Shown here in pieces: positions 7,431 through 17,067 of a DNA stretch of 46,968 nucleotides. Positions within the stretch are counted from its first letter, which is position 1. The number at the start of each line of letters is the position of its first letter. The notes beneath the pieces were generated by a model. That model was not told where the DNA came from. It searched no databases and saw nothing but the letters and a program-made list of their open reading frames with translations. A program made the position numbers and the translations under genes. Source of the stretch: Phocaeicola sp. (lineage in GTDB: Bacteria > Bacteroidota > Bacteroidia > Bacteroidales > Bacteroidaceae). The stretch covers positions 1 to 46,968 of the forward strand of contig JALEQJ010000016.1 of assembly GCA_022764505.1 (NCBI GenBank). Reading direction: 5' to 3'.

Positions 7431-8630
7431 ATGAAGATATTAGTATTAAACTGTGGAAGCTCTTCTATCAAGTATAAATTATTTGATATGGAGACAAAGA
7501 ATGTCTTAGCGCAAGGTGGATTGGAAAAATTGGGACTACCGGATACATTCTTAAAATTCACACTCCCCAATGGTGAAAAGAAAATCATAGAAAGAGAAAT
7601 TCCGGGACATAGAGCCGGGGTTAAATTTATTTTTGAAATACTTACTCACCCGGAATATGGTGTAATCCGTGATTTGAAAGAAATAGATGCCGTAGGGCAC
7701 CGTATGGTACACGGAGGAACAAAATTCAGTTCTTCTGTTCTCATTACAGACGAGGTGATAGAAACTACACGTGAATGTAGCGAATTAAGTCCTCTACATA
7801 ACCCAGCCAACTTAAAAGGCGTGGAAGCTGTGAAAGAATTGCTTCCAAACATTCCACAGGTAGGTGTGTATGATACTGCATTCCACCAAACAATGCCTGA
7901 TTATGCTTATCTATATGCACTCCCCTACGAGTACTATACTAAATATGGTATACGCCGTTATGGTTTCCACGGAACTTCTCACAGATATGTATCTAAGCGT
8001 GTATGTGAATTTTTAGGCATACCACAAGAAGGCACTAAAATTATTACCTGCCATATAGGTAATGGAGGCTCTATAGCTGCTGTAAAAGATGGTAAAAGTA
8101 TAGATACTTCTATGGGATTGACACCTGTAGAAGGTTTGATGATGGGAACACGTTGTGGAGATATTGATGCCGGTGCCCTTACTTATATTATGAAGAAAGA
8201 AGGTATGGATGCAGATGCTCTCTCCAATTTCATCAATAAGAAATGTGGTGTAGCAGGTGTGTTTGAACGTTCAAGTGATATGCGAGAACTAGAAGACGCT
8301 GTAAGTGCCGGAGAAGAACGAGCTATCCTGACAGAAAAGATGTATTTCTATCGTATAACAAAATACATTGGAGCTTATGCAGCGGCAATGGGAGGTGTAG
8401 ATGTCATTGTATTTACAGGTGGCGTAGGTGAAAACCAACTTTCTGCACGTACTTTGAGTTGTGAAACATTGGAATTCCTCGGTGTGAAGATAGACCCGGT
8501 GAAGAACAATGTACGTGGAAAAGAACAAGTGGTATCTACAGACGATTCTCGTGTAAAAGTAGTAGTAATACCTACAGACGAAGAGTTTATGATAGCTTCC
8601 GATACAATCTCTATCTTGAACAATAGATAA
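7431..8630 (+). CDS. ackA: Acetate kinase
   Basis: A 399-residue ASKHA-fold kinase making acetate and ATP from acetyl phosphate. Signatures are VLNCGSSSIKYKLF (residues 4-17), HRMVHGG, VYDTAFHQTMP (with the catalytic Asp), YGFHGTSHRYV, CHIGNGGS and VFTGGVGENQ near the C terminus. Length is normal for the family. It is the second gene of the pta-ackA unit, closed by a strong hairpin. The pair implies acetate as a fermentation end product, as in other Bacteroidales. Confidence 0.98.
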   Translation: MKILVLNCGSSSIKYKLFDMETKNVLAQGGLEKLGLPDTFLKFTLPNGEKKIIEREIPGHRAGVKFIFEILTHPEYGVIRDLKEIDAVGHRMVHGGTKFSSSVLITDEVIETTRECSELSPLHNPANLKGVEAVKELLPNIPQVGVYDTAFHQTMPDYAYLYALPYEYYTKYGIRRYGFHGTSHRYVSKRVCEFLGIPQEGTKIITCHIGNGGSIAAVKDGKSIDTSMGLTPVEGLMMGTRCGDIDAGALTYIMKKEGMDADALSNFINKKCGVAGVFERSSDMRELEDAVSAGEERAILTEKMYFYRITKYIGAYAAAMGGVDVIVFTGGVGENQLSARTLSCETLEFLGVKIDPVKNNVRGKEQVVSTDDSRVKVVVIPTDEEFMIASDTISILNNR

Positions 8631-8660
8631 ACCGGAAGCTTATTTTCTATGAATAAATGT

Positions 8661-8706
8661 AAAGTGGTATGCCATATATTTGATGGCATACCACTTTCTT
8701 TGTTAC
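8661..8706 (+). terminator. Intrinsic terminator of pta-ackA
   Basis: AAAGTGGTATGCCAT (8661-8675) and its complement (8683-8697) form a 15-bp perfect stem with a 7-base loop. The T-rich tail is interrupted (CTTTGTT). Confidence 0.8.
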
Positions 8707-8782
8707 AAAGCGTTAGCCCCCCTTACTTCTTGTAACAAATGCTTTTCGGTATATACGGAATTTTATACTCACGTAAATTTGA

Positions 8783-8790
8783 TACTTTTG
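8783..8790 (+). promoter_or_regulatory. -7 element upstream of the large TPR gene
   Basis: TACTTTTG fits TAnnTTTG and lies 27 bases before the start codon. Confidence 0.5.
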
Positions 8791-8816
8791 TAGGATATCA
8801 ATATAAATAGAAAATT

Positions 8817-11045
8817 ATGCAAGATCCCATATACAACTTACTGAAGAATGACAGACTCAAAGAAGGACTATCTCAATTGGAAGCTATTGCTCTCCATCTG
8901 AAAAATACCAATGCCTCTACAGAAATTAGAAGTATGACAGATAGCTATAATTTTTTCTTAGAGTATGCTAAAAATGGATCCGAAGACCCCCAACGAGCAA
9001 GTTTTTACAAAACGCTCAAAGAAAAAGCTTATCATCTATACGAAATGCTTACTTATGAGCAAAATATAGAACAAGGCAAAATGCCTTTTCACGCATTGGC
9101 ACGTGAAACCAAAGAAAATCCCTTGTCTATAAAACAATATCATCAAATACTCACTTCTATTATTACACAAGAAACAACAGATAAACTGATAAAACAGTAT
9201 GATAGCAATTTCCCTAAGGAAGAACTGGCGTTGGCAGAAAAAAGAACTTCTATAGCCAAACACATATTTGACCATATATGGGTATCTTCTTCGTGGAATA
9301 CTACAGCAGTAATAGAATGTGAAGAGTTAATGGAGGATCAACTCATCAATATAGAAGAACGTGCCTTGTTCATTAGTGCGCTTACGCTAAACCTATTCAC
9401 GCATTTCCAAGAAGAAAAGGCTCTTCTCCTACTCCGTGTTTGTTTACACGCAAAAGAAAACCTATTGATAGAGAGAGCCTTGATTGGTTTGATCTTTCTT
9501 ATCTATAGATACGAAGCATATTTCAGATTTTACACATCATTGAAAAATGGATTAGAGCAAATTCGGGATTCAAAACATTTGCATAAACGAATGTCTGAAA
9601 TTTTTATGCAAATACTGCTCACACGAGAAACACAAAAAGTAAGTGAGACCATACAGAATGATATTATCCCCAATATTATGCGTAATGCCCAAAATTTACA
9701 GACAGGTAATATAAATTTCGTTTCCATAGAAGATGCTTTGGAGAATATGCCGGACTGGGATAATAGTAAAAGCGCACTCAACAAAAGCATAGAGAGACTA
9801 AGTAAAATGCAAGCCGATGGAGTAGATACCTATATGAACACCTTCGCTCCACTGAAAAAACAATCTTTCTTTAGAGAGGCGGCGCACTGGTTATTTCCAT
9901 TTTCGGAATCCAATTATTATGTACAGAAAGTCTTTATGAATTTTAGTGAAGAGGATAAGAAAAGCATAGCTCCACTGCTTTTTGCACCTCTATTTTGCAA
10001 TTCGGACAAATATAGCCTTTGTGTATTAATGAATGATTTACCTTCTGCTCAAAAAGAAATGCTTAAGAAACAATATGGCAGTGCTTTGGCGCTCAATAAG
10101 CTATCGACTATTACAGAACTGAATAGAGAGAGTATGGAAAATGGGAAGCAGGTAAGAAAAGACTATGTGCAAGACTTATATCGCTTCTTCTTATTGGCGA
10201 AAATGCAGCCAATGGACGAACATATGTACCTTCCTTGGACAAGTAAGGATAGTGATACTATAGAGTATCATTTCAGTTGGTCTCCCCTATTGCAAGAGTA
10301 CTTCTTTGATGAAGCATCTACAATAGATATACTTACTTACTTTATCAACAACAAGTATTATACAGAAGCAATAAAATTGGCAACTTATCATATCAAACAC
10401 TTTGAAGAAGAAAAGTCCTATAATACCAATTTCAAAACCCAAATGTATGAAGCCTTGGGATATTCTCAAGAAAAAACAGGCGAAATTAAAAATGCCATTG
10501 ATAACTACGAGGCTGTACAGGAAATAGGTACACCTTCATTATGGCTCTACTATCATTTAGGCAAATGCTATATGAAAGAGGGAGACTATAAAAAAGCACT
10601 CACTATTTGGCAAAAGTATGACGAAAAAAATACAAAAGAAGACGGATTAGCAGATTTCCATATAGGCAAATGTTTGTATATACAGAAAGACTATCTCAAA
10701 GCAATACAATGTTTTCACAAGTCTATATACTTAGAATATAAGCCTATAGATTCTTATAAATATCTTATCAAATGCTATATCGTTTCCCTGCAATATCAGA
10801 AAGCGATAGATATTTTCGGTCAGCTGGATACGGAAACATTAAATATGAAAGATTTGATAGATAAAGCTCATCTTACCTTACTTACCCAAAGTATGAAAGA
10901 TGCGCTTCCTATCTACAAAGAGGCTTACCTTCGTTCCATATCTACAGATGATTTTTTTCGAGCATTGTATGAAGACGAGTTTTTATCTGCTCGTGTAGTT
11001 ACAGATCCATTGTGGAAACACCTCATAGATATGCTGGCATCATAA
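8817..11045 (+). CDS. Large tetratricopeptide-repeat protein
   Basis: A 742-residue protein without a signal peptide or membrane span, so probably cytoplasmic. The first 500 or so residues are helical and unassigned. The C-terminal part holds TPR-like helix pairs (roughly 535-690), for example LGKCYMKEGDYKKALTIW and IGKCLYIQKDYLKAIQCF, with the G/A-Y-A spacing of TPRs. Such repeats mediate protein-protein contacts. No enzyme motif is visible. It stands alone between the ackA terminator and the uvrD promoter. It looks like a Bacteroidales conserved protein of unknown function. Its partner is not suggested by its neighbours. Confidence 0.8.
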   Translation: MQDPIYNLLKNDRLKEGLSQLEAIALHLKNTNASTEIRSMTDSYNFFLEYAKNGSEDPQRASFYKTLKEKAYHLYEMLTYEQNIEQGKMPFHALARETKENPLSIKQYHQILTSIITQETTDKLIKQYDSNFPKEELALAEKRTSIAKHIFDHIWVSSSWNTTAVIECEELMEDQLINIEERALFISALTLNLFTHFQEEKALLLLRVCLHAKENLLIERALIGLIFLIYRYEAYFRFYTSLKNGLEQIRDSKHLHKRMSEIFMQILLTRETQKVSETIQNDIIPNIMRNAQNLQTGNINFVSIEDALENMPDWDNSKSALNKSIERLSKMQADGVDTYMNTFAPLKKQSFFREAAHWLFPFSESNYYVQKVFMNFSEEDKKSIAPLLFAPLFCNSDKYSLCVLMNDLPSAQKEMLKKQYGSALALNKLSTITELNRESMENGKQVRKDYVQDLYRFFLLAKMQPMDEHMYLPWTSKDSDTIEYHFSWSPLLQEYFFDEASTIDILTYFINNKYYTEAIKLATYHIKHFEEEKSYNTNFKTQMYEALGYSQEKTGEIKNAIDNYEAVQEIGTPSLWLYYHLGKCYMKEGDYKKALTIWQKYDEKNTKEDGLADFHIGKCLYIQKDYLKAIQCFHKSIYLEYKPIDSYKYLIKCYIVSLQYQKAIDIFGQLDTETLNMKDLIDKAHLTLLTQSMKDALPIYKEAYLRSISTDDFFRALYEDEFLSARVVTDPLWKHLIDMLAS

Positions 11046-11131
11046 AATCTGCGTCTATAAGCTATATTATGTGGTACTCTATCATCTTACTTTTGTTTCT
11101 ATGCTATAGATAAGAAGCGTACCGAAATCTG

Positions 11132-11139
11132 TATCTTTG
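11132..11139 (+). promoter_or_regulatory. uvrD-mnmE promoter -7 element
   Basis: TATCTTTG fits TAnnTTTG, 19 bases before the helicase start. Confidence 0.5.
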
Positions 11140-11158
11140 TACACAAGGAAAATAAACA

Positions 11159-13450
11159 ATGGGAGAACAACATTATCTATCGGAACTGAACGAGAGTCAA
11201 CAAGCAGCCGTACTATACAATGATGGTCCGGCATTGGTAATAGCGGGTGCAGGATCTGGAAAAACCAGAGTTTTAACTTATAAAATAGCCTATCTCTTAG
11301 AACAAGGATATGAACCTTGGAGCATCTTGGCACTTACTTTCACAAACAAGGCTGCAAAAGAAATGCAACAGCGCATAGGAAAACAAGTAGGAATGCAAGT
11401 TGCAAGGCATATTTGGATGGGAACTTTCCATTCATTGTTTACACGTATTCTACGTAGAGAAGCACATTTATTGGGCTACCCTTCCAATTTCACTATTTAC
11501 GATGCCTCGGACAGTAAAAGTCTTTTGAAATCCATTATCAAAGAAATGGGACTGAATGAAAAAGACTATAAACCGGGAGCAGTACAACGTGCCATCAGTA
11601 ATGCAAAAAACCAATTGGTAACAGCAGAGATGTACGAGCAAAGTACAGGATTCAGGAAAGCCGATAGCGATGCTAAAATGCCTCAAATCTATGCTATTTA
11701 CAAAAGATACAGTGAGAGATGCAAGCAAAGTGGAGCAATGGATTTTGATGATTTATTGCTTTATACTTTTATTCTACTTAAAGAATATCCTGAAGTCTGT
11801 GAACAGTATGCATCTCAGTTTAAGTATATCTTGGTAGATGAGTATCAAGATACCAACCACGCACAGCATTGTATAGTATTGCTGCTTTCTTCTGTATACA
11901 AGAGGGTATGTGTAGTAGGCGATGATGCACAAAGTATTTATTCATTCCGTGGTGCGAACATTGACAATATATTAAAATTCACCAAACTATTTGACAATAC
12001 TAAGCTATTCAAACTGGAGCAAAACTACAGATCTACTCAGAATATCGTAAATGCCGCCAATAGTGTTATCTCCAAGAATCGTTTTCAGATAGAAAAAGCC
12101 GTATTCTCTAAAAAATCGGAAGGAGAACCTTTGAGGATTATACCTGCCGTTTCCGGTATAGAAGAAGGAGAGAATGTAGGAAACCTTATCAGCAAAATGA
12201 AACGAAACCCCAATAGCTCCTACGATGATTTTGCTATTCTGTATCGTACCAATGCGCAAAGCCGTATTATGGAGGAAGTACTACGCAGAAAGGAAATACC
12301 TTACTTCGTATATGGAGGGCTTTCTTTCTATCAACGAAAGGAAATAAAAGATGTTATTGCTTATTTCCGAATGGCTATAAATCCTCACGATGAAGAAGCT
12401 TTCAAGCGTATTATCAATACACCGGCAAGAGGTATTGGCAATACTACTCTATCTAAAATAAGGGAAACAGCTACGCTACAGCAATGGAGTATGTGGGATA
12501 CACTGAAAGAAGAGAATCTACCCTTGCTCAAAGTGAATAAGGGTACGATGCAAAAACTTTCGGACTTCAGAAATCTCATAGAGGAAATGATAGAGGTAGC
12601 CAATAAAAAGACTGCAACAGAAGCTACGACTTTCATTATTGGGAAATCTCAAATTATGCAAGAGTACATAGCAAGTACAGCTTTAGAAGACATTAGCAGA
12701 AAAGAGAATATCTATGAACTGGCAAATGGTGTAGAACTTTTCTGCAATGCTCGCTTGGAAGAAGGAGATATACATATTTCTCTTGCAGACTATTTATCGG
12801 AGGTTTCTCTACTGACAGATTTAGATGAAAATGCCACAGACGACAGCCCACGAGTAACTCTTATGACGATTCATTCTGCCAAAGGTTTGGAATTTAAGCA
12901 CGTCTTCATTATCGGTTTAGAAGAAGGCTTGTTTCCTTCTCCACAGGCTACTTATTCGCAACGACAGTTGGAAGAAGAAAGACGCTTGTTCTATGTTGCA
13001 ATCACTAGAGCAGAAGAAACTTGTATTTTATCTTATGCCAAGTGCAGGCAATTGTACGGGCATACAGATTATAATCCTCCCAGCAGGTTTCTTCATGATA
13101 TAGATCCCTCTTTTCTTGAGCATAATAAAAAACAAAATATAGAAGTAGAGGTGCTATCTCGTGCCAAGACATTTTCTGCATCGACTTCTATCCCTTCTAT
13201 GCCACGCTTAAAGCCTCTGAATAAGGTAAAAGAAGATATAGCGCACTCTCCTACTTGTCCTACTCAAGAAATAAAAAGTGCAATTCCAGGATTATCGGAA
13301 GGGACTAGGATAAGACACGAAAGATTTGGAGAAGGCACTATCGTTAAAATAGAAGGAAAAGAGCCGGATACTAAAGTTCTTGTTACCTTTGATACAGAAG
13401 GAGAAAAGCAATTGTTACTCAAATATGCACGCTTCACAATTATAGACTGA
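11159..13450 (+). CDS. UvrD/PcrA-type 3'-5' DNA helicase
   Basis: A 763-residue superfamily 1A helicase. In order it shows the Q motif LNESQQAAV, Walker A GAGSGKT (30-36), motif Ia LTFTNKAAKEM, motif II VDEYQDT, motif III GDDAQSIYSFRGA, motif IV QNYRS, motif V TIHSAKGLEF and motif VI YVAITRAEE. The C-terminal Tudor-like segment after about residue 710 (GTRIRHERFGEGTI) is the PcrA/UvrD RNA-polymerase-contacting type. It unwinds DNA in nucleotide excision and mismatch repair and removes recombinase filaments. It is first of a two-gene unit with mnmE, which begins 3 bases after its stop. UvrD and PcrA cannot be separated on sequence alone, so I leave the symbol open. Confidence 0.93.
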   Translation: MGEQHYLSELNESQQAAVLYNDGPALVIAGAGSGKTRVLTYKIAYLLEQGYEPWSILALTFTNKAAKEMQQRIGKQVGMQVARHIWMGTFHSLFTRILRREAHLLGYPSNFTIYDASDSKSLLKSIIKEMGLNEKDYKPGAVQRAISNAKNQLVTAEMYEQSTGFRKADSDAKMPQIYAIYKRYSERCKQSGAMDFDDLLLYTFILLKEYPEVCEQYASQFKYILVDEYQDTNHAQHCIVLLLSSVYKRVCVVGDDAQSIYSFRGANIDNILKFTKLFDNTKLFKLEQNYRSTQNIVNAANSVISKNRFQIEKAVFSKKSEGEPLRIIPAVSGIEEGENVGNLISKMKRNPNSSYDDFAILYRTNAQSRIMEEVLRRKEIPYFVYGGLSFYQRKEIKDVIAYFRMAINPHDEEAFKRIINTPARGIGNTTLSKIRETATLQQWSMWDTLKEENLPLLKVNKGTMQKLSDFRNLIEEMIEVANKKTATEATTFIIGKSQIMQEYIASTALEDISRKENIYELANGVELFCNARLEEGDIHISLADYLSEVSLLTDLDENATDDSPRVTLMTIHSAKGLEFKHVFIIGLEEGLFPSPQATYSQRQLEEERRLFYVAITRAEETCILSYAKCRQLYGHTDYNPPSRFLHDIDPSFLEHNKKQNIEVEVLSRAKTFSASTSIPSMPRLKPLNKVKEDIAHSPTCPTQEIKSAIPGLSEGTRIRHERFGEGTIVKIEGKEPDTKVLVTFDTEGEKQLLLKYARFTIID

Positions 13451-13453
13451 AAA

Positions 13454-14848
13454 ATGAATCATACAGATACAATTTGTGCTACCGCTACTGCACAAGGGGG
13501 TGCTATTGGCATTATTCGTGTTTCTGGGACTTCCGCTATAGATATAGTAAACTCTATTTTTTCCCCTATAGGAAAATTCGCACTTCCACTGAAAGAACGA
13601 AAATCACACTCTCTCATTTATGGTCAGATCAAAATGAGTGATGGAGAAATTTTAGATGATGTTTTAGTAAGCCTTTTTAAGGCTCCTCACTCATATACAG
13701 GAGAGGATAGCGTAGAAATCTCTTGTCATGGATCTAATTATATTTTGACACAAGTGTTACATCTATTATTGGCTACAGGCTGTAGAATGGCAACTCCCGG
13801 AGAGTTTACACAACGAGCTTTTCTCAATGGCAAAATGGATTTAAGTCAAGCAGAAGCTGTAGCAGACCTTATTTCGTCTTCTTCTCAAGCTACCCATCGT
13901 ATAGCTATGAACCAGATGAAAGGTGGTTTTAGTAAAGAATTACGTACACTTAGAGATAAATTACTTCATCTTACCGCGCTTATGGAGCTTGAATTAGACT
14001 TTAGCGACCACGAAGACTTAGAATTTGCAGATAGAAGTGAATTAGAGATGTTAACCTCAGAAGTTAATGAAGTACTACTCAAACTTATCAACTCATTTCG
14101 TATAGGAACTACCATTAAAGAAGGGGTGCCGGTAGCCATCATAGGTGCCACCAATACAGGCAAGTCTACCCTGCTCAATGTCTTATTACAAGAAGAAAAA
14201 GCCATCATCAGTAATATACATGGTACTACCAGAGATATTATAGAGGATACTATACAAATAAACGGTGTGAAGTTTCGCTTTATAGATACAGCAGGAATCA
14301 GAAAAACAGACGACATCATAGAGAATATAGGTATACAACGGAGCTTTGTAGCCTTAGAAAAAGCAGACATTGTTCTCCTCGTCCAAGACCTCACTACTCC
14401 ATCAGAAGTCTTTGAAAATTTCTGTCAAGAAGTCTATTCACTATTGGAAGGAAAAAAAATTGTTGTTGTACAAAACAAATGCGATGAGGTAAGTACTATC
14501 GTTCCACTTCCCCAATTATTGACAGCATTACAAGCAGAGCAAGTTACTATTTCTGCCAAAGAAAATTTACATATAGAACGCTTACAAGAAATGCTCATCA
14601 GACTGGCAGCTCTTCCCAGCATAGCACAAGGCGATACTATAGTGACGAATATACGCCACTACGAAGCCCTTAAAAATGCCCAAAGTGCCATAGAACGCGT
14701 ACGAACAGGATTATCTACTTACCTTTCTGGAGATTTCATATCCCAAGATTTAAGAGAAGCCACTCATTACTTGGGAGAAATTATAGGAGAACTCACCACA
14801 GATAATGTTTTACATCATATATTTAAGAACTTTTGCATCGGAAAGTAA
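13454..14848 (+). CDS. mnmE: tRNA modification GTPase MnmE
   Basis: A 464-residue GTPase that works with MnmG to install carboxymethylaminomethyl (or related) groups on U34 of tRNAs. The N-terminal tetrahydrofolate-binding domain begins with TICATATAQGG. The central helical domain follows. The G domain has G1 GATNTGKST (231-239), GTTRD, DTAGI and NKCD. The C terminus is the diagnostic FCIGK, whose Cys is conserved and functionally required. Length is normal. It follows the helicase gene by 3 bases, so it is probably co-transcribed. Its start codon ATG 13454 is the only good choice. Confidence 0.97.
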   Translation: MNHTDTICATATAQGGAIGIIRVSGTSAIDIVNSIFSPIGKFALPLKERKSHSLIYGQIKMSDGEILDDVLVSLFKAPHSYTGEDSVEISCHGSNYILTQVLHLLLATGCRMATPGEFTQRAFLNGKMDLSQAEAVADLISSSSQATHRIAMNQMKGGFSKELRTLRDKLLHLTALMELELDFSDHEDLEFADRSELEMLTSEVNEVLLKLINSFRIGTTIKEGVPVAIIGATNTGKSTLLNVLLQEEKAIISNIHGTTRDIIEDTIQINGVKFRFIDTAGIRKTDDIIENIGIQRSFVALEKADIVLLVQDLTTPSEVFENFCQEVYSLLEGKKIVVVQNKCDEVSTIVPLPQLLTALQAEQVTISAKENLHIERLQEMLIRLAALPSIAQGDTIVTNIRHYEALKNAQSAIERVRTGLSTYLSGDFISQDLREATHYLGEIIGELTTDNVLHHIFKNFCIGK

Positions 14849-14898
14849 TCGCAGATTACCAACGATAAACAAGCATCACTAAGTATCACAATCAATTT

Positions 14899-15102
14899 GT
14901 GGAGAAGAAGATTTATAAAAAACTATTGAAAGCATCAAAACAAGCTATTTCTTACAATTATCGAGACTACAATCTATCTGGAGTAACCAAACCTACCGTA
15001 GTCAAGGAAAAACATCAATGTAAACAAATCATAGATATTAGTGGTTGCCAAGAAGAACAATATTCACCGGACTTTCAATCATGGCAAAACCTATTGGAAT
15101 AA
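14899..15102 (+). CDS. Doubtful small hypothetical protein (67 aa)
   Basis: An open frame from GTG 14899 codes for a basic, Lys-rich start (EKKIYKKLLKASKQ) and a neutral tail (YSPDFQSWQNLLE). It lies between mnmE and the convergent ATP-grasp gene in a 331-base gap with nothing else visible. I see no ribosome site, promoter or known motif. The composition is protein-like, but the frame could be chance or a decayed gene. Confidence 0.3.
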   Translation: MEKKIYKKLLKASKQAISYNYRDYNLSGVTKPTVVKEKHQCKQIIDISGCQEEQYSPDFQSWQNLLE

Positions 15103-15179
15103 AAAGCAGATAAATAAATACTTTATCAAGAACATACCGAATCCCAACATTACCGAATAATTCTATCAGACAGTAATAG

Positions 15180-15908
15180 TTAAAAATTGTATTGATCTTC
15201 GGTATTGGTTAATTCAGCCCAACGAGCAGACAAAAGCTTTGCATATGAATACTTGTTTAATCCATAGCAACCTAATGCATAACCGTCATTTACCTCTATA
15301 AGAAGTGTTCTTCCATCTTCGGTCAAACCGAAGTCAATTGAGCAACCCTTTGGTGCAGTTACATAATCTTTTACACAAGACTCTATGACTTTAAAATCAT
15401 AATGAGCTCTCCAATCACCCTTGTATGGTCTTACGTCAAGTATTTCTCCATAACGAAGAAAAACTCTCCATTCTGCTACAAAGTTAATAGGTTCACAACA
15501 ATAGACTTCTGCATTATCTCCTGCTTCTCCACACCCCACCAAATCGTGAATAGAAGAAATTACTTTTCCTGTTATACGTTTATTATCTATTGACTTTACA
15601 AAAACTGGCCATAGATTCGGATTGTTAGCTATTGTATTGATACTTGATTTCCAAATTTTCCTACCCAAGTACTTTTTCAATTCCTCAGGGTAGTCTATTT
15701 CCGTAATCTTTATACCCAACTGAAATAATCTATCTCTAACAGTTCCTACATAACCGATTACAATATCTTCTTTAGTGCTTTCGGACAATTCCGTCATATT
15801 ACAGAAATGCACGATTTCTGCACCCATATCAAGAAACCCCTCATAAGCATTGAAGAAATTATAATTATGAGGAAATTTATTGGGTGAGGATTGGATAAAT
15901 ACTTTCAT
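15180..15908 (-). CDS. ATP-grasp ligase-like protein, R2K-type
   Basis: A 242-residue single-domain protein of the ATP-grasp fold, which activates a carboxylate with ATP and joins it to an amine or thiol. The nucleotide-binding half is suggested by PVFVKSI (about 101-107) and EWRVFLRYGEILDVRPYKGD. The metal-binding pair appears as CSIDFG (Asp) and LIEVND (Glu/Asn) near residues 192-212. Size and layout resemble the R2K clade of stand-alone ATP-grasps, members of which have been linked to peptide tagging and conflict systems in the literature. No peptide substrate or partner gene is visible nearby. The substrate is unknown. The gene sits alone, convergent with mnmE and followed on the same strand by no other gene. 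Confidence 0.7.
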   Translation of the reverse strand: MKVFIQSSPNKFPHNYNFFNAYEGFLDMGAEIVHFCNMTELSESTKEDIVIGYVGTVRDRLFQLGIKITEIDYPEELKKYLGRKIWKSSINTIANNPNLWPVFVKSIDNKRITGKVISSIHDLVGCGEAGDNAEVYCCEPINFVAEWRVFLRYGEILDVRPYKGDWRAHYDFKVIESCVKDYVTAPKGCSIDFGLTEDGRTLLIEVNDGYALGCYGLNKYSYAKLLSARWAELTNTEDQYNF

Positions 15909-16026
15909 ATTCCATAGTTTTAATTACAAGTCGAAAATTGTATTTTCAATAAATATCTATTTCTCCTCTATCTTCTTCATTATCTGCAACTTTACGAAGT
16001 TAATAACAGCTTTATAAGCAAGAATT

Positions 16027-17064
16027 TTATTCTGATAGAGCGATCCAACCTTGTGCTTTCAGTTCTATTTCTGCTCCATCTCTACAAACAAGCATACAGC
16101 CTCTTTCCGGCTTGGTGATATGTCCTATCACACGTATACCTTCCCACGTAGAAACTTCTTCGTGCAGAGAAAGCGGTATTGTAAAGAGTAGTTCATAATC
16201 TTCTCCTCCATTCAGCGCACAAGTACTCAAATTCAAATGAAATTCTTCTGCCATCACAGCAGTCTGATAATCTATAGGCAATCTTTCTTCATAGATGCTA
16301 CACCCTACCCCACTCTGCTTACAGATATGCAACAAATCGGACGAAAGCCCATCTGATATATCTATCATAGCTGTTGGTTTTATCCCTTTGGTGCGAAAAA
16401 GCTCTATAATATCTTTGCGTGCTTCCGGTTTCAATATCCGTTCCAATATATATTCTTTTCCTGCAAAATCCGGCTGTGCTTGATTGTCCCCTTGAAATAC
16501 GGCTTTCTCTCTTTCCATAAGTTGCAAACCCATATAGGCTGCACCGAGATCTCCTGTTACACAAATCAAATCAGTATCCTTGGCACCATTTCTGTACACA
16601 ACCTCAGATTTATCGGCTTCTCCTATGCAAGTAATAGAAATCGCTAATCCCGTAAGCGAAGCAGTAGTATCTCCTCCTACAATATCTACATTATGATGTT
16701 CACAAGCCAATTGAAGCCCATTATAGAACTCTTCCATATCTTCTATGCAGAAACGTTTGGAGAGTGCTATAGAAACGGTAATTTGCTTGGGCTTACCATT
16801 CATCGCATAAATATCGGAGAAGTTTACCATTGCAGCTTTATATCCCAGATGCCTGAGAGGCGTGTATACTAAATCAAAGTGTACCCCTTCCATCAATAAA
16901 TCTGTGGTAACGAGCGTTTGTTTTTCGCCGAAATGTAGTACGGCAGCATCATCTCCTATCCCATACAACGTTTCCGGATTCTTAAGTTGAATGTTCTTCG
17001 TAAGATGTTCAATCAACCCAAATTCCCCTAAACGAGCTATATCTGTTCTATTTCCTTGGTGCAT
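16027..17064 (-). CDS. thiL: Thiamine-monophosphate kinase
   Basis: A 345-residue kinase converting thiamine monophosphate to the coenzyme thiamine diphosphate. It belongs to the PurM/AIRS ATP-binding fold. Signatures are the N-terminal GIGDDAAVL (36-44), TTDLLMEGVHFD, GGDTTAS, and VTGDLGAAYMGLQLM, then DISDGLSSDL and NGGEDYELLFT. Length is normal. It is the last gene of the minus-strand unit purL-lpxK-pnp-thiL, starting 3 bases after pnp ends. No thiamine riboswitch is seen in front of it, which fits its position inside an operon. Confidence 0.96.
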   Translation of the reverse strand: MHQGNRTDIARLGEFGLIEHLTKNIQLKNPETLYGIGDDAAVLHFGEKQTLVTTDLLMEGVHFDLVYTPLRHLGYKAAMVNFSDIYAMNGKPKQITVSIALSKRFCIEDMEEFYNGLQLACEHHNVDIVGGDTTASLTGLAISITCIGEADKSEVVYRNGAKDTDLICVTGDLGAAYMGLQLMEREKAVFQGDNQAQPDFAGKEYILERILKPEARKDIIELFRTKGIKPTAMIDISDGLSSDLLHICKQSGVGCSIYEERLPIDYQTAVMAEEFHLNLSTCALNGGEDYELLFTIPLSLHEEVSTWEGIRVIGHITKPERGCMLVCRDGAEIELKAQGWIALSE

Positions 17065-17067
17065 AAC

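Noticed and set aside
13966-14394. A 142-codon frame on the minus strand
   Set aside because: It is the antisense shadow of the mnmE G domain.
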